This document shows, piece by piece, positions 34,859 to 44,644 of a DNA stretch of 64,000 nucleotides. The first letter of the stretch is position 1, and each line of letters begins with the position of its first letter. A program made the translations under genes and the position numbers. A model generated the notes under the pieces. That model saw nothing but the letters and a program-made list of their open reading frames with translations, was not told where the DNA came from and searched no databases. Source of the DNA: JBBITI01 sp963735055 (GTDB taxonomy: Bacteria; Chloroflexota; Dehalococcoidia; Dehalococcoidales; UBA2162); NCBI GenBank assembly GCA_963735055.1, contig CAVTJN010000017.1, forward strand, positions 201,143-265,142. The letters are read 5' to 3'.

Positions 34859-35458
34859 CTACAATGTGTGCGTCCCGTAGGCGAAGCCGGCCCGCGGAAA
34901 CTGGCCCGGGTAACGGAAGTTCTGGTTGGCGATATGGACCATTTGCCGGCCGAGATCACCGGCCGCCTTCATGCATTTCTCCATCTGTTTCAATTCGCCG
35001 CGGGGGTAGGCCGCGACATAGTTGGCCGGGATCATCTGCCGGGTGACCATATAGAAGTAGAGGTCTTTGAGAGCATCGACGATGCCCATGCTGCCGGCGG
35101 TGACGATTACACCGCCCACCTTGTTCGCCAGGCTTTTTTCCGGCCGGTTCATCGAGATCGTGCGGTCGATAATGGCCTTCGCCTGAGCGGTCATGCCGTA
35201 GAAGTAGACAGGTGTGCCGAAAATGATGCCGTCAGCCTCCAGCAGCTTGACATAAAGTGGTTCCATATCATCTTTCACAATGCACACGCCGGTCTTGTTG
35301 CAGGCCCGGCAGGCGTCGCATGGTCGCAGGTCTTTGCCGGCGACGCTGAACAACTCCACCTGGGCGCCTTCGCCCCGGGCGCCTTCCAGCGCCTGGGATA
35401 GCAGGGTTACCGTGTTCCCGTCTTGCCGGGGACTGCATGACAGGCCAAGTATCTTCAT
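34859..35458 (-). CDS. Iron-sulfur flavoprotein (paralog of 5277-5882)
   Basis: MKILGLSCSPRQDGNTVTLL is the FMN loop, and PCDACRACNKTGVC (C-x2-C-x2-C-x5-C) is the compact [4Fe-4S] motif of Isf-type proteins. FGTPVYFYGMTAQAKAIIDRT follows. The ATG at 35458 has AGGTGATG upstream and is chosen over the longer ORF. Identity to the first copy is obvious over the whole length. It lies 13 bp after folP and next to the CoA-transferase genes. Confidence 0.82.
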   Translation of the reverse strand: MKILGLSCSPRQDGNTVTLLSQALEGARGEGAQVELFSVAGKDLRPCDACRACNKTGVCIVKDDMEPLYVKLLEADGIIFGTPVYFYGMTAQAKAIIDRTISMNRPEKSLANKVGGVIVTAGSMGIVDALKDLYFYMVTRQMIPANYVAAYPRGELKQMEKCMKAAGDLGRQMVHIANQNFRYPGQFPRAGFAYGTHTL

Positions 35459-35492
35459 GTCATCACCTCGTTGTCGTTGGCTACAACCTTGC

Positions 35493-36719
35493 CTATAAGA
35501 GGACCTTGTCTCTGACCAGGCCGTCGATTTCCTCTTGGGGCAGTCCGAGAAGCCGGCCCAGGACGTAGTTGTTGTGTTCTCCAAGTAGCGGGGCCGGGCC
35601 ATAATTGCCCTTGGGCGTGTTGCTGAGGCGGAACGGGAGCCCGGCGTAGATCAATGGGCCGATCACCGGATGGTCATTTGCCACGAAGAATCCCCGCTCC
35701 TTCAACTGCGGGTCGTCCACCAGTTCCTTTGGCCCGAGCGACGGCGCCGCCATCACCCCTGCCTTCTGCAGGAGGTCGGTGATGTGATAGGCGTCCTGGT
35801 CCCGGGTCCAGTCCTCAATGTGCCGGTCCAAAGTATCCTGGTTCTGCAGGCGGATGAGCTGGGTACTGAATTCGGCCTGCCCGGTCCACGCCGGCTTACC
35901 CATCGCCGCGCACATGGCCTCCCACTCGGCGTCGCTGCCGACGGCGACGGCCACCCAGGAGTCCTCGCCCCGGCAGCGGTAACAACCGTGCGGCGCCATG
36001 ACGGTGTCGCGGTTGCCCAGGCGTTCCCCGACCCGGTCGTTCATGATCGTATCCATCAGGAGTTCACCCAGGAAGTTGGCACTGCCTTCGATCATCGCCG
36101 CGTCGATCTGTTGGCCTTCGCCGGTTTGTTCGCGATGGTACAGGGCGCACAGTATGGCGAAGGCGCCGTGCTGGGCCTGGCCGGCATCCATCCACGGCGC
36201 AACGCCAACCGTATTCGGCTCGCCGCCGGGATAGCCGTTCATGAAGCTGGAGCCGTCGAAAGCCTCGACGATCTCGGCGTAGGATGGCCGTTCGCTGTGC
36301 GGACCGGTCCTTCCATACCCTGAACCTGCGTAGAGGATGATGTCGGGCTTGACCTTCTTCAAGTCGGCGTACCCGAGACCCCAGCGGTCCATGACGGCTC
36401 CGCCGAAATTCTCCGCCACGACATCACTGATCTTGACCAGTTGCTTGAACAGTTCTTTGGAGCGGGGTTGGTTCATGTTCAGGGTCAAGCTCTTCTTTCC
36501 GTAGTTCAGCGAGGCAAAGGCGCTGCCGTGGTTCGCCGTCCGCTCCTTGACCGGGATGGTGGCGGGGATGCCCACGTTGCGCATGAAATCGATCTTGAGG
36601 CTGGTTTCAATCTTGATGACTTCCGCTCCGGCAACCGACAGCCACTGGGTAACGTGAGGCCCGGCCCACATCTGGCCGAAGTCCAATACTCTGATCCCGT
36701 CCAGGGGTAGTGTTCCCAT
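35493..36719 (-). CDS. CaiB/BaiF family CoA-transferase (copy 1)
   Basis: The roughly 408-residue protein starts LDGIRVLDFGQMWAGPHVTQ and contains KSLTLNMNQPRSKELFKQL, DVVAENFGGAVMDRWGLGY with the catalytic Asp region, and a C-terminal LGEHNNYVLGRLLGL. Family III CoA-transferases move CoA between carboxylic acids. GGAG precedes the ATG at 36719. With the second CaiB gene and the PaaK-like ligase it forms a small acid-activation operon. Confidence 0.85.
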   Translation of the reverse strand: MGTLPLDGIRVLDFGQMWAGPHVTQWLSVAGAEVIKIETSLKIDFMRNVGIPATIPVKERTANHGSAFASLNYGKKSLTLNMNQPRSKELFKQLVKISDVVAENFGGAVMDRWGLGYADLKKVKPDIILYAGSGYGRTGPHSERPSYAEIVEAFDGSSFMNGYPGGEPNTVGVAPWMDAGQAQHGAFAILCALYHREQTGEGQQIDAAMIEGSANFLGELLMDTIMNDRVGERLGNRDTVMAPHGCYRCRGEDSWVAVAVGSDAEWEAMCAAMGKPAWTGQAEFSTQLIRLQNQDTLDRHIEDWTRDQDAYHITDLLQKAGVMAAPSLGPKELVDDPQLKERGFFVANDHPVIGPLIYAGLPFRLSNTPKGNYGPAPLLGEHNNYVLGRLLGLPQEEIDGLVRDKVLL

Positions 36720-36744
36720 TTTGGTCTCCTTCATTTCGCCTGCC

Positions 36745-37956
36745 CTAGATGACCCCGGCCTGTTCCAGCTTGAGCAGGTCCGCTACGGAATAGCCGAGCC
36801 GGTCACCGTAAACCTCCCGGTTGTGCTGTCCCAGGAGGGGGGCGGCCGTGCGGGCGCTCCACGGTGTTCCCGAGAGCTTGTAGGGCGCGCCCGGATACTT
36901 CAGTCTGCCGGCTTCGGGATGATCGAGTTCCACGAAGAACTGCCGGAATTCCAATTGTTCATCGTTGACCACGTCTCTCGGGGTACGCACCGGCGAACAG
37001 GGGACGCCAAACTCTATCGCCGCTTGCTCGATTTGTGCCGAAGTGTGCCCGGATGTCCAGGCGCTTACCAGGGCATTGAATTCTTCCATATGCCGCATCC
37101 GTTGGTTCGGGTCCTGGAACAGTTCGGTATTGGCCCAGTCGGGATTTCCGATCATCTGGACCAGCTTGTTCATGAACGGGCCCGCCCAGATGCAGACATA
37201 GCCATCCTGCGAAGGGTACAAAATGCCGCCCCGCTGCTTGCGCCCCTTCTGCCGTGTCGGCGTCATCTTGCCGCCGACGAAGAAGGCGAGTTCCTGGCGT
37301 CCCACCGAAGCCAGGGCTTCCTGTTGGGACACGTCGATGTGCTGGCCGGGACCGCCCCGTTTCTGACCCAGCACCGCCGACATCGTGCAGACCCCGGCGC
37401 TGAGGCCGATCATGAAATCGCCGGTGTGTGCCGGCTGCCGCAGCGGCGGTTGGTTTATCGGGTCGTCGACGCCTTCCGCCGGGTTGCCGAAGGCCATCCC
37501 GCTGACGTGGGTGTTGATCAGGTCGCACGCCCGGTAGTCGCGGAATGGCCCGGTCTGCCCGAAGCCCGTGATCGAGGTCATGACCAGCGAAGGGTTGACC
37601 TGGGTCAGACTCGCGTAGTCGAAACCGAGCCTTGTCATGTCCTTGCGTTCGTTGTTTTCGATGAGGACGTTGGCCCACTTCACCAACTCCCGGAAGATCC
37701 TCTTACCGGCGGCACTCTCCACGTTCAGCGTCACGCTCTTCTTGTTCATGTTAAGAAAGAGGTAAAGCCCGCTCTTTTCGGGGTGGGGCTGGTCCTGGGG
37801 GAAGGGTCCCCAGCTTCGGGCTTTGTCCCCGGTGCCCGGTTGCTCGACCTTGATGACCTCGGCGCCCAGTCCGGCGAGGAGCCGCCCGCAGTAGGGTCCG
37901 GCCACGAACTCGCCGAATTCGAGCACCTTAAGGCCCGATAAAGCTTGTTGCGACAT
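36745..37956 (-). CDS. CaiB/BaiF family CoA-transferase (copy 2)
   Basis: The 403-residue product has LKVLEFGEFVAGPYCGRLLAG, KSVTLNVESAAGKRIFRELV, DMTRLGFDYASL and PLLGQHNREVYGDRLGY, a complete family III CoA-transferase. It differs clearly from copy 1 and the two may form a heterodimer, as in benzylsuccinate and related CoA-transferases. The gap to copy 1 is 26 bp. Confidence 0.85.
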   Translation of the reverse strand: MSQQALSGLKVLEFGEFVAGPYCGRLLAGLGAEVIKVEQPGTGDKARSWGPFPQDQPHPEKSGLYLFLNMNKKSVTLNVESAAGKRIFRELVKWANVLIENNERKDMTRLGFDYASLTQVNPSLVMTSITGFGQTGPFRDYRACDLINTHVSGMAFGNPAEGVDDPINQPPLRQPAHTGDFMIGLSAGVCTMSAVLGQKRGGPGQHIDVSQQEALASVGRQELAFFVGGKMTPTRQKGRKQRGGILYPSQDGYVCIWAGPFMNKLVQMIGNPDWANTELFQDPNQRMRHMEEFNALVSAWTSGHTSAQIEQAAIEFGVPCSPVRTPRDVVNDEQLEFRQFFVELDHPEAGRLKYPGAPYKLSGTPWSARTAAPLLGQHNREVYGDRLGYSVADLLKLEQAGVI

Positions 37957-37993
37957 TGGAAAACCTCCGATTAGCGAGTAGACCGCCGGCAGC

Positions 37994-39335
37994 TTATTGC
38001 TGCAAGTGCTTCCTCTTATCTACGAACCGGCGGGACTTGAGGGCATAGCGCGGCAGCGTACCGTAGTCGTGAAATTCAAGGACAAAGCGCAGGCCCACCT
38101 TCAACCGTAATTGGTTGGTCAGCCTGTCCTCAATCGACTTGACGTTGTGCTTGAAATCGGGCAGGATCTCCACCTTCAGCGCGATGTCATCGATATCGCC
38201 GCGCTTGGTCACGATCACCTGGTATTCATCGCACAATTCCGGAATGCCCCGCACCACCTCTTCGATGGCCGTCGGGGCCAGTAACACGCCCTTCACCTTC
38301 GTGATGTCATCGGCCCGTCCGATCACCCCGCCGTCAAGCAGCCGGAACGTCCGGCCGCATTCACAGCGCTCGATGCGGCTGTACTGCACTACGTCCTTGG
38401 AATCAAACCGGATGCAGGGGTGGGCAAGACGGTCGAAAGTGGTGATCACCATGCTGCCGCTTTCGCCGGGAGCGGTGACCGGCGCCCCGGTCTCGACATC
38501 CTCAATCTCGAGCAGGTGGAAGGCCTCCAGGACATGCTCGCCGCACTGTTCCTCACACTCGAACCCCCAGTGCCCGATTTCGGTCGCCCCTACCTGGTCG
38601 TAGACCTTGGCGCCCCATGCTTCCTCCATGCGCTTCTTGGTCGCCGGCACCAGGGCGCCCGGCTCCCCGGCGGACGTGATCCGGCGGATGCTGAAGTCCC
38701 GGGCCGGGTCGAGACCCAGCTTCTTCCGGGCAGTATCGGCCATGCCTAGAATGTAGGTTGGGGTCGCCATGAAAGCCGAAGCCTTGATCTCCTGCATCTT
38801 CAGTAGCCGGGCTTCGGTGTCCAAGACGCCGCCGGGCACCACTTCGCAGCCGATCTTTTCGGCGGCGTAATGGGCGGCCCAGAAGGCGATAAAGATGCTG
38901 TAGCCGAAAGGCAGGAATACCCGGTCCGTGTTGCGGTATCCTTGCGCGTAGAGCGCATACGCCCATGACTCCGCCGACCATTCCCAGTCCTGCCAGGTTT
39001 CCGGGTGGTACACCGGCTGTCCGGTGGTGCCGCTGGTCTGCCGGAACTCGGTGACTTCGGTGAGCGGTACCGCCAGGATATCGCCATAAGGAAAGGGCGG
39101 CTTCGCCTGAATCTCGCGGAGCATCGCTTTGTCCGTCTTGGGGACCTTGCGGATGTCGTCGAACGACTTTATGTCGCCGGGTTCCAGGCCGGCCTGACGG
39201 TACAGGCGGTGGTAGAAGGGGGAATTGTCATAGGCCCAGCGCAGAATGCGCTGGAACTTACCGGAATTGCAGGTCTCTGAGTTTCTCCGGGGGTAGCGTC
39301 TCAAGGATCGGGTTCCAGTACTTGCTGTCATTCAT
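37994..39335 (-). CDS. Phenylacetate-CoA ligase-like AMP-forming enzyme, one-base frameshift near N-terminus
   Basis: EFRQTSGTTGQPVYHPETW is the AMP-binding P-loop, GATEIGHWGFECEEQCG the adenylation motif, and GRADDITKVKGVLLAPTAIEE the C-terminal PaaK signature. A proper start, MNDSKYWNPILETLPPEKL, is found from the ATG at 39335; the reading frame continues after an extra base near 39260 (complement of the A in CTTACC) into KFQRILRWAYDNSPFYH. The corrected length of about 447 residues is normal. Its substrate acid is not predictable but should match the CaiB genes downstream. Confidence 0.82.
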
Positions 39336-39443
39336 GCCAAATCAATGCCCGCCGGGACTCGTCGCTCGGAGGCGTCACCCGACGCTCCCAGATGATACAA
39401 CCTGTATTCTCGGACTGTCAATGCGGAACCCCACCCCCTACGC

Positions 39444-39502
39444 CGTCATTCCCACGGACGCGGGCCTGTCCTCGAGGCTCGTCCTTGAGGGAATCCAGAG
39501 GG
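39444..39502. repeat. Dispersed repeat, copy A
   Basis: This stretch begins CGTCATTCCC, contains GCGGGCCTGTCCTCGAGGC and ends GGGAATCCAGAG. The CGTCATTCCC/GGGAATCC ends are mutually inverted. Related stretches occur at 43435-43464 and 46082-46420, always between genes, so this is a dispersed non-coding repeat family. Confidence 0.6.
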
Positions 39503-39570
39503 CGTTCTTGCCCTGAGCTTCACGAAGGGATGAGGGTGACATCGAGTCGAATAAGGCACTTCAGCCGCCA

Positions 39571-40456
39571 CTATCGGTCCTGGTTCGTGACACGGATGAT
39601 CAGGACCGGGGCGGTGGTGCCGTTAACGATCTTGTGGGACACTTCGCCGAAACTCCAGCTACCGGTCTGGGATTGACCGCGACTGCTGATAATGATCAGG
39701 CTGACATCGTTCTCGGTGGCGTACTTGATGATCTCGGTCGCCGCCGGCCCGGTTCGCACTTCCGCCACCGCTTGGGCGGGCGCGAACCCCGCTTTGACCG
39801 TGTCCAGATACTCGCCGGCCTCACGGCGCAGTCGTTCGATTTGCATGAGGGGTAGTCCGATGGAATTCATGCCGCCGAGGGTGACCACGTCGTAGGACTG
39901 CGGGAACGGCGCTCAGCAGCGTGACCCGCGAATGCAGGCGGACCGCCATCTCCTTGGCATAGGGCAGGACGGCCTCGGCGGTGGTCGAACCGTCGAGGGC
40001 CACCAGCATGCTGGCGGCCAGGGGCGTGTTGCTTGGCGCCGTTGTCCGGGCGCGGACAAAGAGGACGGGACGGCTCTCGGTGGAGAGTATGCGGGCGGCG
40101 GTGCTGCCCATCGGCCAGGACATTATGCCGGAACGGCCGTGTGAGACCAGGATGATGAGCCGGATGTCGTTTTCTTCGGTGTACTGCAACAGCTCTTGCG
40201 CCGGGTCGCCTGCCAGTACCACCGTCAGGACGTTGGCGGTGACCAGGGGTTTCCGCTGCTTGATCTCGTTCTTCAGCCAGTCGGCCTGATGATCGAGGTA
40301 GCCCTGGCGCAAGCCCGTGTCTTCCGTGGTTGTGGTTTCGGTTACGCTGACCAGGTGGACCTGCGACCCGAACCCCGCCGCAATATCGGCGGCCCAGGGG
40401 AGGGCGGTTTCTCCGTACTGGGAACCGTCAAGCGGTACCACGATCGTCTCGAACAC
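39571..40456 (-). CDS. Tandem-domain universal stress protein, one frameshift
   Basis: Domain 1 runs from the GTG at 40456 (GGGAGGTG upstream): FETIVVPLDGSQYGETALPW to IRLIILVSHGRSGI, followed by GSTAARIL. Domain 2 starts SMLVALDGSTTAEAVLPYAK and, after a shift near 39897, continues to VSLIIISSRGQSQTGSWSFG and VSHKIVNGTTAPVLIIR. Both domains keep the G-2x-G-9x-G(S/T) nucleotide motif reasonably well. One indel restores about 295 residues. Confidence 0.75.
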
Positions 40457-40470
40457 GCTGCACCTCCCGT

Positions 40471-41829
40471 CTAACCGTATCTCAGCGCCAGGTATATCCA
40501 GCACAAACCGACCACCAGGACGGTGGCCGGCGCCGCATATTTGAGGTATCGGCCCCAGCCTATGTGATAGCCCTCACGCCCGGCGATGGCGGTGCTGACC
40601 ACGTTGGCTGAGGCGCCGATCGGCGTGGCATTGCCGCCGATATCGGTCCCCAGGGCCAGGGACCAGGCCAGCGGCGGCAGCGGTATGCCGGTGCTTCGTG
40701 ATATCCCCGTTATCACCGGTACCATGGTGGCCGCGAACGGGATGTTGTCCACGATCGCCGAAGCGGCGGCGGACAACCAGAGTATTATCGGCATTACCGT
40801 TCCGATATTGCCCCCGGATACGCGGCCGATGTATTCGGCGAGACGCTGGAGCGTCCCGGTCTCCTCGAGGCCCCCCACCGTGATGAACAGTCCGATGAAG
40901 AACAAGAGGGTGCGCCAGTCCACCCGCCTTATGATGTGAAACGCCCGTTGCCGGGCCGCGGCGAGGGTTAGCACGGCGGCGATCACGCCGATCAACGCAA
41001 TCGAGAGGCCGGTGGCGGCGTGGCTGATCAGCAGGATGACCGCGATCATGAAGATGGCTACATTGATCCTGAACAGGGTTGGGTTGGTGATGGCTGCGCC
41101 GGGCTGGGGATAAGGTCCGGTGGCCGCCGGGACTCCGGCGCGGGGGCCCAGCGACTTCCGGAAGGCCAGGTAGAAGTAAACGACGGCCACCAGCAGCCCG
41201 ATGCCCGCGACGGGGCCGGTGTTGACCAGGAAATCGTGGAACGTGAAGCCCAGCGAGCTACCGATAATGATGTTCGGGGGGTCGCCCGACATGGTGGCGG
41301 CGCCGCCGGTATTTGCGGCAAAGACCATGCCGATGATCATCGGGACCGGGTCGATCTTGAGCAGGCGGGCCAGTTCAATACCGATCGCCGTCATGAATAA
41401 CATTACCGTGATGCTGTCGATGAACATGGCGAGCAGGCCGGAGACCAGCATGAAGCTGATGAAAATCGGTATCGGACGGTACCTGACCAGTTTGGCCACC
41501 GACAGGCACAGCCAGTCGAAGAAACCGACCTCGCCCATGCTCTCCACCATGGCCATCATGCCGCCGATGAAGACGATCGTCTGCCAGTTCACGCCGTGGG
41601 TCTCGATGTGCTCCTGCCCGGGTACCCAGAAGCTGAGTCGCGTGACCTGGCCCAGATTGAGGACATTAGCCACCGCCCCGGGTTCCCGCATGACGACCAG
41701 AAAGACTACCCCCAGCGTCAGCCCCGCCGCTATGAGAGCGGGGATGTAGCGGTGCATCTTGCCGATGATGATGGCGGCGAACAGGAGAACAAAAATGGCC
41801 AGGGCGAGGATCTGACTTAAGTCCAGCAT
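40471..41829 (-). CDS. ArsB/NhaD-type (SLC13-like) ion transporter
   Basis: The 452-residue product has 11 to 12 hydrophobic segments. GMVFAANTGGAATMSGDPPNIIIG and ALGTDIGGNATPIGASANVV are the paired signature repeats of the IT superfamily (ArsB, NhaD, SLC13). Substrate could be arsenite, sodium/proton or dicarboxylates; no ars genes are adjacent. It lies 15 bp upstream of the tandem Usp gene on the same strand, so the two may be co-transcribed. Confidence 0.8.
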   Translation of the reverse strand: MLDLSQILALAIFVLLFAAIIIGKMHRYIPALIAAGLTLGVVFLVVMREPGAVANVLNLGQVTRLSFWVPGQEHIETHGVNWQTIVFIGGMMAMVESMGEVGFFDWLCLSVAKLVRYRPIPIFISFMLVSGLLAMFIDSITVMLFMTAIGIELARLLKIDPVPMIIGMVFAANTGGAATMSGDPPNIIIGSSLGFTFHDFLVNTGPVAGIGLLVAVVYFYLAFRKSLGPRAGVPAATGPYPQPGAAITNPTLFRINVAIFMIAVILLISHAATGLSIALIGVIAAVLTLAAARQRAFHIIRRVDWRTLLFFIGLFITVGGLEETGTLQRLAEYIGRVSGGNIGTVMPIILWLSAAASAIVDNIPFAATMVPVITGISRSTGIPLPPLAWSLALGTDIGGNATPIGASANVVSTAIAGREGYHIGWGRYLKYAAPATVLVVGLCWIYLALRYG

Positions 41830-41912
41830 CGTTATTAGAGCGTAGTGTATAATTGAACCGGTCTGAAAGCAAATCGTACCGGGGATAACTCCGGTGTCGC
41901 TGGAGGTCGGAT

Positions 41913-42485
41913 GTGAAGAGCCGGTTGGGCTGCATTGTGGCGATTGGCGCCGTGATCCTGTTGGCGATCATCGTTGGCGCGGTACTATGGGGTACCTATA
42001 ATTCGCTGGTCACGAAGTCGCAGGCCATCGACGGCCAGTGGGCCCAGGTGGAAACCCAATACCAGCGCCGGTTCGATCTGATTCCGAACCTGGTCAATTC
42101 CGTCAAGGGGATCATGACTCAGGAACAGGCCGTCTTCGGTCAAATTGCGGACGCGCGCACCCGGTACGCCGGCGCCCGCACCACCGACGAAAAAGCGGCG
42201 GCCGGAAGCGAAGTGGAGACGGCTCTGGGGCGTTTACTCGTGATCATGGAAAACTACCCCCAACTGCGTTCCATCGAGGCCGTGACCCAGCTCATGGATG
42301 AACTGGCCGGTACCGAAAACCGGATCAGCGTCGAACGTGGCCGCTACAACAGCCTTGTCCTGGACTACAACACCACCATTCGGAAGTTCCCCACCAACCT
42401 ACTGGCCTCAACTTTCGGGTTTGATCCCAGAGAGTACTTCAAGTCCGTCAGCGGGGCCGACCAGGTCCCTGAAGTCCAGTTCTGA
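41913..42485 (+). CDS. LemA family protein
   Basis: An N-terminal helix (IVAIGAVILLAIIVGAVLW) precedes the LemA coiled domain: NSLVTKSQAIDGQWAQVETQ, QRRFDLIPNLVNSVKGIM and ELAGTENRISVERGRYN, ending NLLASTFGFDPREYF. Role unknown, often linked to envelope stress. The stop overlaps the start of the TPM-domain gene by one base (TGATG), a common LemA/TPM pair. Confidence 0.9.
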   Translation: MKSRLGCIVAIGAVILLAIIVGAVLWGTYNSLVTKSQAIDGQWAQVETQYQRRFDLIPNLVNSVKGIMTQEQAVFGQIADARTRYAGARTTDEKAAAGSEVETALGRLLVIMENYPQLRSIEAVTQLMDELAGTENRISVERGRYNSLVLDYNTTIRKFPTNLLASTFGFDPREYFKSVSGADQVPEVQF

Positions 42486-43381
42486 TGCGCCGCGTCTGGT
42501 GCGGTATTGTCCTTGCCTTCCTGGTTTTTGCCTCCACCGCGGCCCTGGCCGCCGGCCAGGATTTTCCGGCGCCCCATGGCTACGTGACCGACGAAGCGCA
42601 GGCGCTCTCGCCCGGGACCGTCGCTCAGCTCGAGACCCGTCTCGCCGCCCTGGAACGGGACACCACCGCCGAGGTGGCCGTGGTCATCGCCCTGACCCTG
42701 GACGACTATCCCATCGAGCAATACGCGGTCGGCCTGTTTGAAGAGTGGGGTATCGGCAAGAAGGGCAATGACAACGGCGTCCTGTTCCTGGTGGCCTATG
42801 TCGAAAATGAGGTCCGGATCGAGGTCGGCTATGGTCTGGAATCCATTATCACCGATGGTCGCGCCGGCCGCATCCTCGACCGGGACGTCGTCCCCTATCT
42901 GCGGGATGATGACTACGACGGCGGTATGACCGCCGGCGTCGGGGCGATCGAGGATTACATCCGGAACGGCGTCCCCGCGCCGCCGCTGGAGGACAACCCG
43001 GTCCAGAATGTCCTCGAAGGATTTCGCGTGCCCATGTCGGTGCTGATCACCCTGGGTATGATCACCGTCTATATGGTCGGTTTCATGGCCCGGACCCGGA
43101 GTATCTGGCTGGGTGGTATCTGGGGGGTGATACTCGGGGCGGTCCTGGGGCTGGGGTGGGGCCGGGTTCTGGCCATGGTCTTCCTGCCCATCGGCCTGGG
43201 CATCGTCGGCACCTTTCTGGACCTGCTGCTCTCGGCCAACTACCGGGGCCGGTCTTCAAGCGGACTGCCAACCGGCTGGATTCCCAGTCGGGGTGGTTTC
43301 AGCGGCGGCAGCCGTTCCCACAGCTCTGGTGGTTTCGGGGGCGGGCGGTCGGGGGGTGGCGGCGCCAGCCGCCGGTTCTAG
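42485..43381 (+). CDS. TPM domain-containing (YgcG-like) membrane protein
   Basis: A signal peptide (VLAFLVFASTAALAAG) leads to a TPM domain: GYVTDEAQALSPGTVAQLE, DDYPIEQYAVGLFEEWGIG and VRIEVGYGLESIITDGRAG. Two membrane helices follow, and a Gly/Ser-rich tail ending GGASRRF. TPM proteins with LemA partners are thought to assist membrane-complex assembly or quality control. Coupled to lemA by overlap. Confidence 0.88.
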   Translation: MRRVWCGIVLAFLVFASTAALAAGQDFPAPHGYVTDEAQALSPGTVAQLETRLAALERDTTAEVAVVIALTLDDYPIEQYAVGLFEEWGIGKKGNDNGVLFLVAYVENEVRIEVGYGLESIITDGRAGRILDRDVVPYLRDDDYDGGMTAGVGAIEDYIRNGVPAPPLEDNPVQNVLEGFRVPMSVLITLGMITVYMVGFMARTRSIWLGGIWGVILGAVLGLGWGRVLAMVFLPIGLGIVGTFLDLLLSANYRGRSSSGLPTGWIPSRGGFSGGSRSHSSGGFGGGRSGGGGASRRF

Positions 43382-43404
43382 GACCCCCCGCTCATCCTGA
43401 CCCC

Positions 43405-43509
43405 CCCTACGGCTTCACCACCACAGCCCCTTTTCGTCATTCCCGGGGAGGCGGGAATCCATAACCCTTATCCGTGATCTTACCTGCCCCCTACGGCTTC
43501 ACCACCACC
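43405..43509. repeat. Duplicated 3' end of alcohol dehydrogenase gene
   Basis: CCTACGGCTTCACCACCAC occurs at 43407-43425 and again at 43489-43507. The second copy is the end of the dehydrogenase coding sequence on the minus strand, so the first is a detached copy of that 3' end about 82 bp downstream. Confidence 0.6.
43435..43464. repeat. Dispersed repeat, copy B
   Basis: CGTCATTCCCGG and GCGGGAATCC at the two ends are nearly inverted, giving a short hairpin. It shares the ends of copy A but lacks the internal segment. Confidence 0.5.
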
Positions 43510-44504
43510 TTGATGGCCTCCGGGGCCTTGATCTGCGTGTCGAATGCCTCTTTGATCTTGTCCAGCGGGAACTGGTGCGTGACCGTGGGTTTCATGTTGA
43601 CCTTGCCTTCCTGCATCAGTTTGACCGCCCCGGGCAGGTCCCACTTCAGGCCGCAGCCCAGGAGGCTGATGTCGTTGCCCACGATCGCCGAAGGGCTCCA
43701 GGTAAAAGGCTTCCCGTACAGCCCGATCAAATCGATCCGGCTGCCCCGGTGCACCATCTTCAACGCCTGCTGGAACGTCGACTCAAAACCGGCCACTTCG
43801 AAAACCACGTCGGCACCCTTGCCGTTGGTCGCCGCCGCCACCACCGGGACCACGTCATCTTTCGCGGCATCCACCACGATCGTTGCCCCACCCTGTCTGG
43901 CCAGCTTGAGGCGGCTCTCGCGGTGCCCGGCAGCGATGATCTGCTTGACCCCCAGCGACTTGAGAATCTGCACCACCCCCAGGCCGATGATCCCCAACCC
44001 GAGGACGACCACCGATTCATCCGGCTGTGGCTTCGCCTGCTGCACCCCGTAAAGGGCCACCGACAGCGGCTCGGCGGTGGCGCCCTCTTCGTAGCTCAGG
44101 CTGGCCGGCAGGATGGCTGCGTATTGCCCGAGCTTGACCTTTGGGACGCCCACGTATTCCGCGAAACCGCCCGGGAATCCGTAGCCCAGAAGCTGCAGTT
44201 TTGAGCACTTGATGAACTCTCCCCGCTTGCACCAGTAGCACTCCCCGCAGCCCCGGCCGCTCATGGCCACCATCCGGTCGCCGATCTTAACCCCGGCCAC
44301 GTCGGGGCCGACTTCCACCACGTCGCCGGCGAATTCGTGGCCCATCGTCATTGGCTGCGTTCCGCCCCGTTGATAGCGGTGCACATCGGAACCGCAAATG
44401 CCCGCCGCCTTTACCTTCAGAATCACGCCATCGGACTCGAGGTTCGGGTAGGGGATATCCTGGACCGTGACGCTTTCCGCCTCCAAAAACACGGCTGCTT
44501 TCAT
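43491..44504 (-). CDS. Zinc-dependent medium-chain alcohol dehydrogenase
   Basis: The product of about 337 residues has the catalytic-zinc motif GICGSDVHRY and GHEFAGDVVEVG, a structural-zinc Cys set GCGECYWCKRGEFIKC, and the Rossmann loop VLGLGIIGLGVVQILK. This fits the sorbitol/threonine dehydrogenase branch; substrate unknown. The ATG at 44504 follows GAGGAAAG. It stands alone, transcribed towards the TPM gene. Confidence 0.85.
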   Translation of the reverse strand: MKAAVFLEAESVTVQDIPYPNLESDGVILKVKAAGICGSDVHRYQRGGTQPMTMGHEFAGDVVEVGPDVAGVKIGDRMVAMSGRGCGECYWCKRGEFIKCSKLQLLGYGFPGGFAEYVGVPKVKLGQYAAILPASLSYEEGATAEPLSVALYGVQQAKPQPDESVVVLGLGIIGLGVVQILKSLGVKQIIAAGHRESRLKLARQGGATIVVDAAKDDVVPVVAAATNGKGADVVFEVAGFESTFQQALKMVHRGSRIDLIGLYGKPFTWSPSAIVGNDISLLGCGLKWDLPGAVKLMQEGKVNMKPTVTHQFPLDKIKEAFDTQIKAPEAIKVVVKP

Positions 44505-44644
44505 TCTTCTTTCCTCCACGAGTTATTCTGACGGCCAACACCGGATCGACGCCGACAGTATACTACCGGGACGGGCTCTGGACAAACCGCGGATCGTAGA
44601 TAGTGTTGGGAAAACGTACCACGGCCGCCGTCGACAGCCCAGGG

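Noticed and set aside
34043..35401. 452-codon plus-strand ORF opposite folP and the flavoprotein
   Set aside because: Both minus-strand proteins are clear family members; the plus-strand product has no recognisable domain.
36721..37941. 406-codon plus-strand ORF opposite the second CaiB gene
   Set aside because: Antisense shadow of a well-conserved CoA-transferase.
43391..43464. Repeats of CGTCATTCCC considered as a CRISPR array
   Set aside because: No regularly spaced identical repeats with unique spacers; copies are far apart and differ in length.
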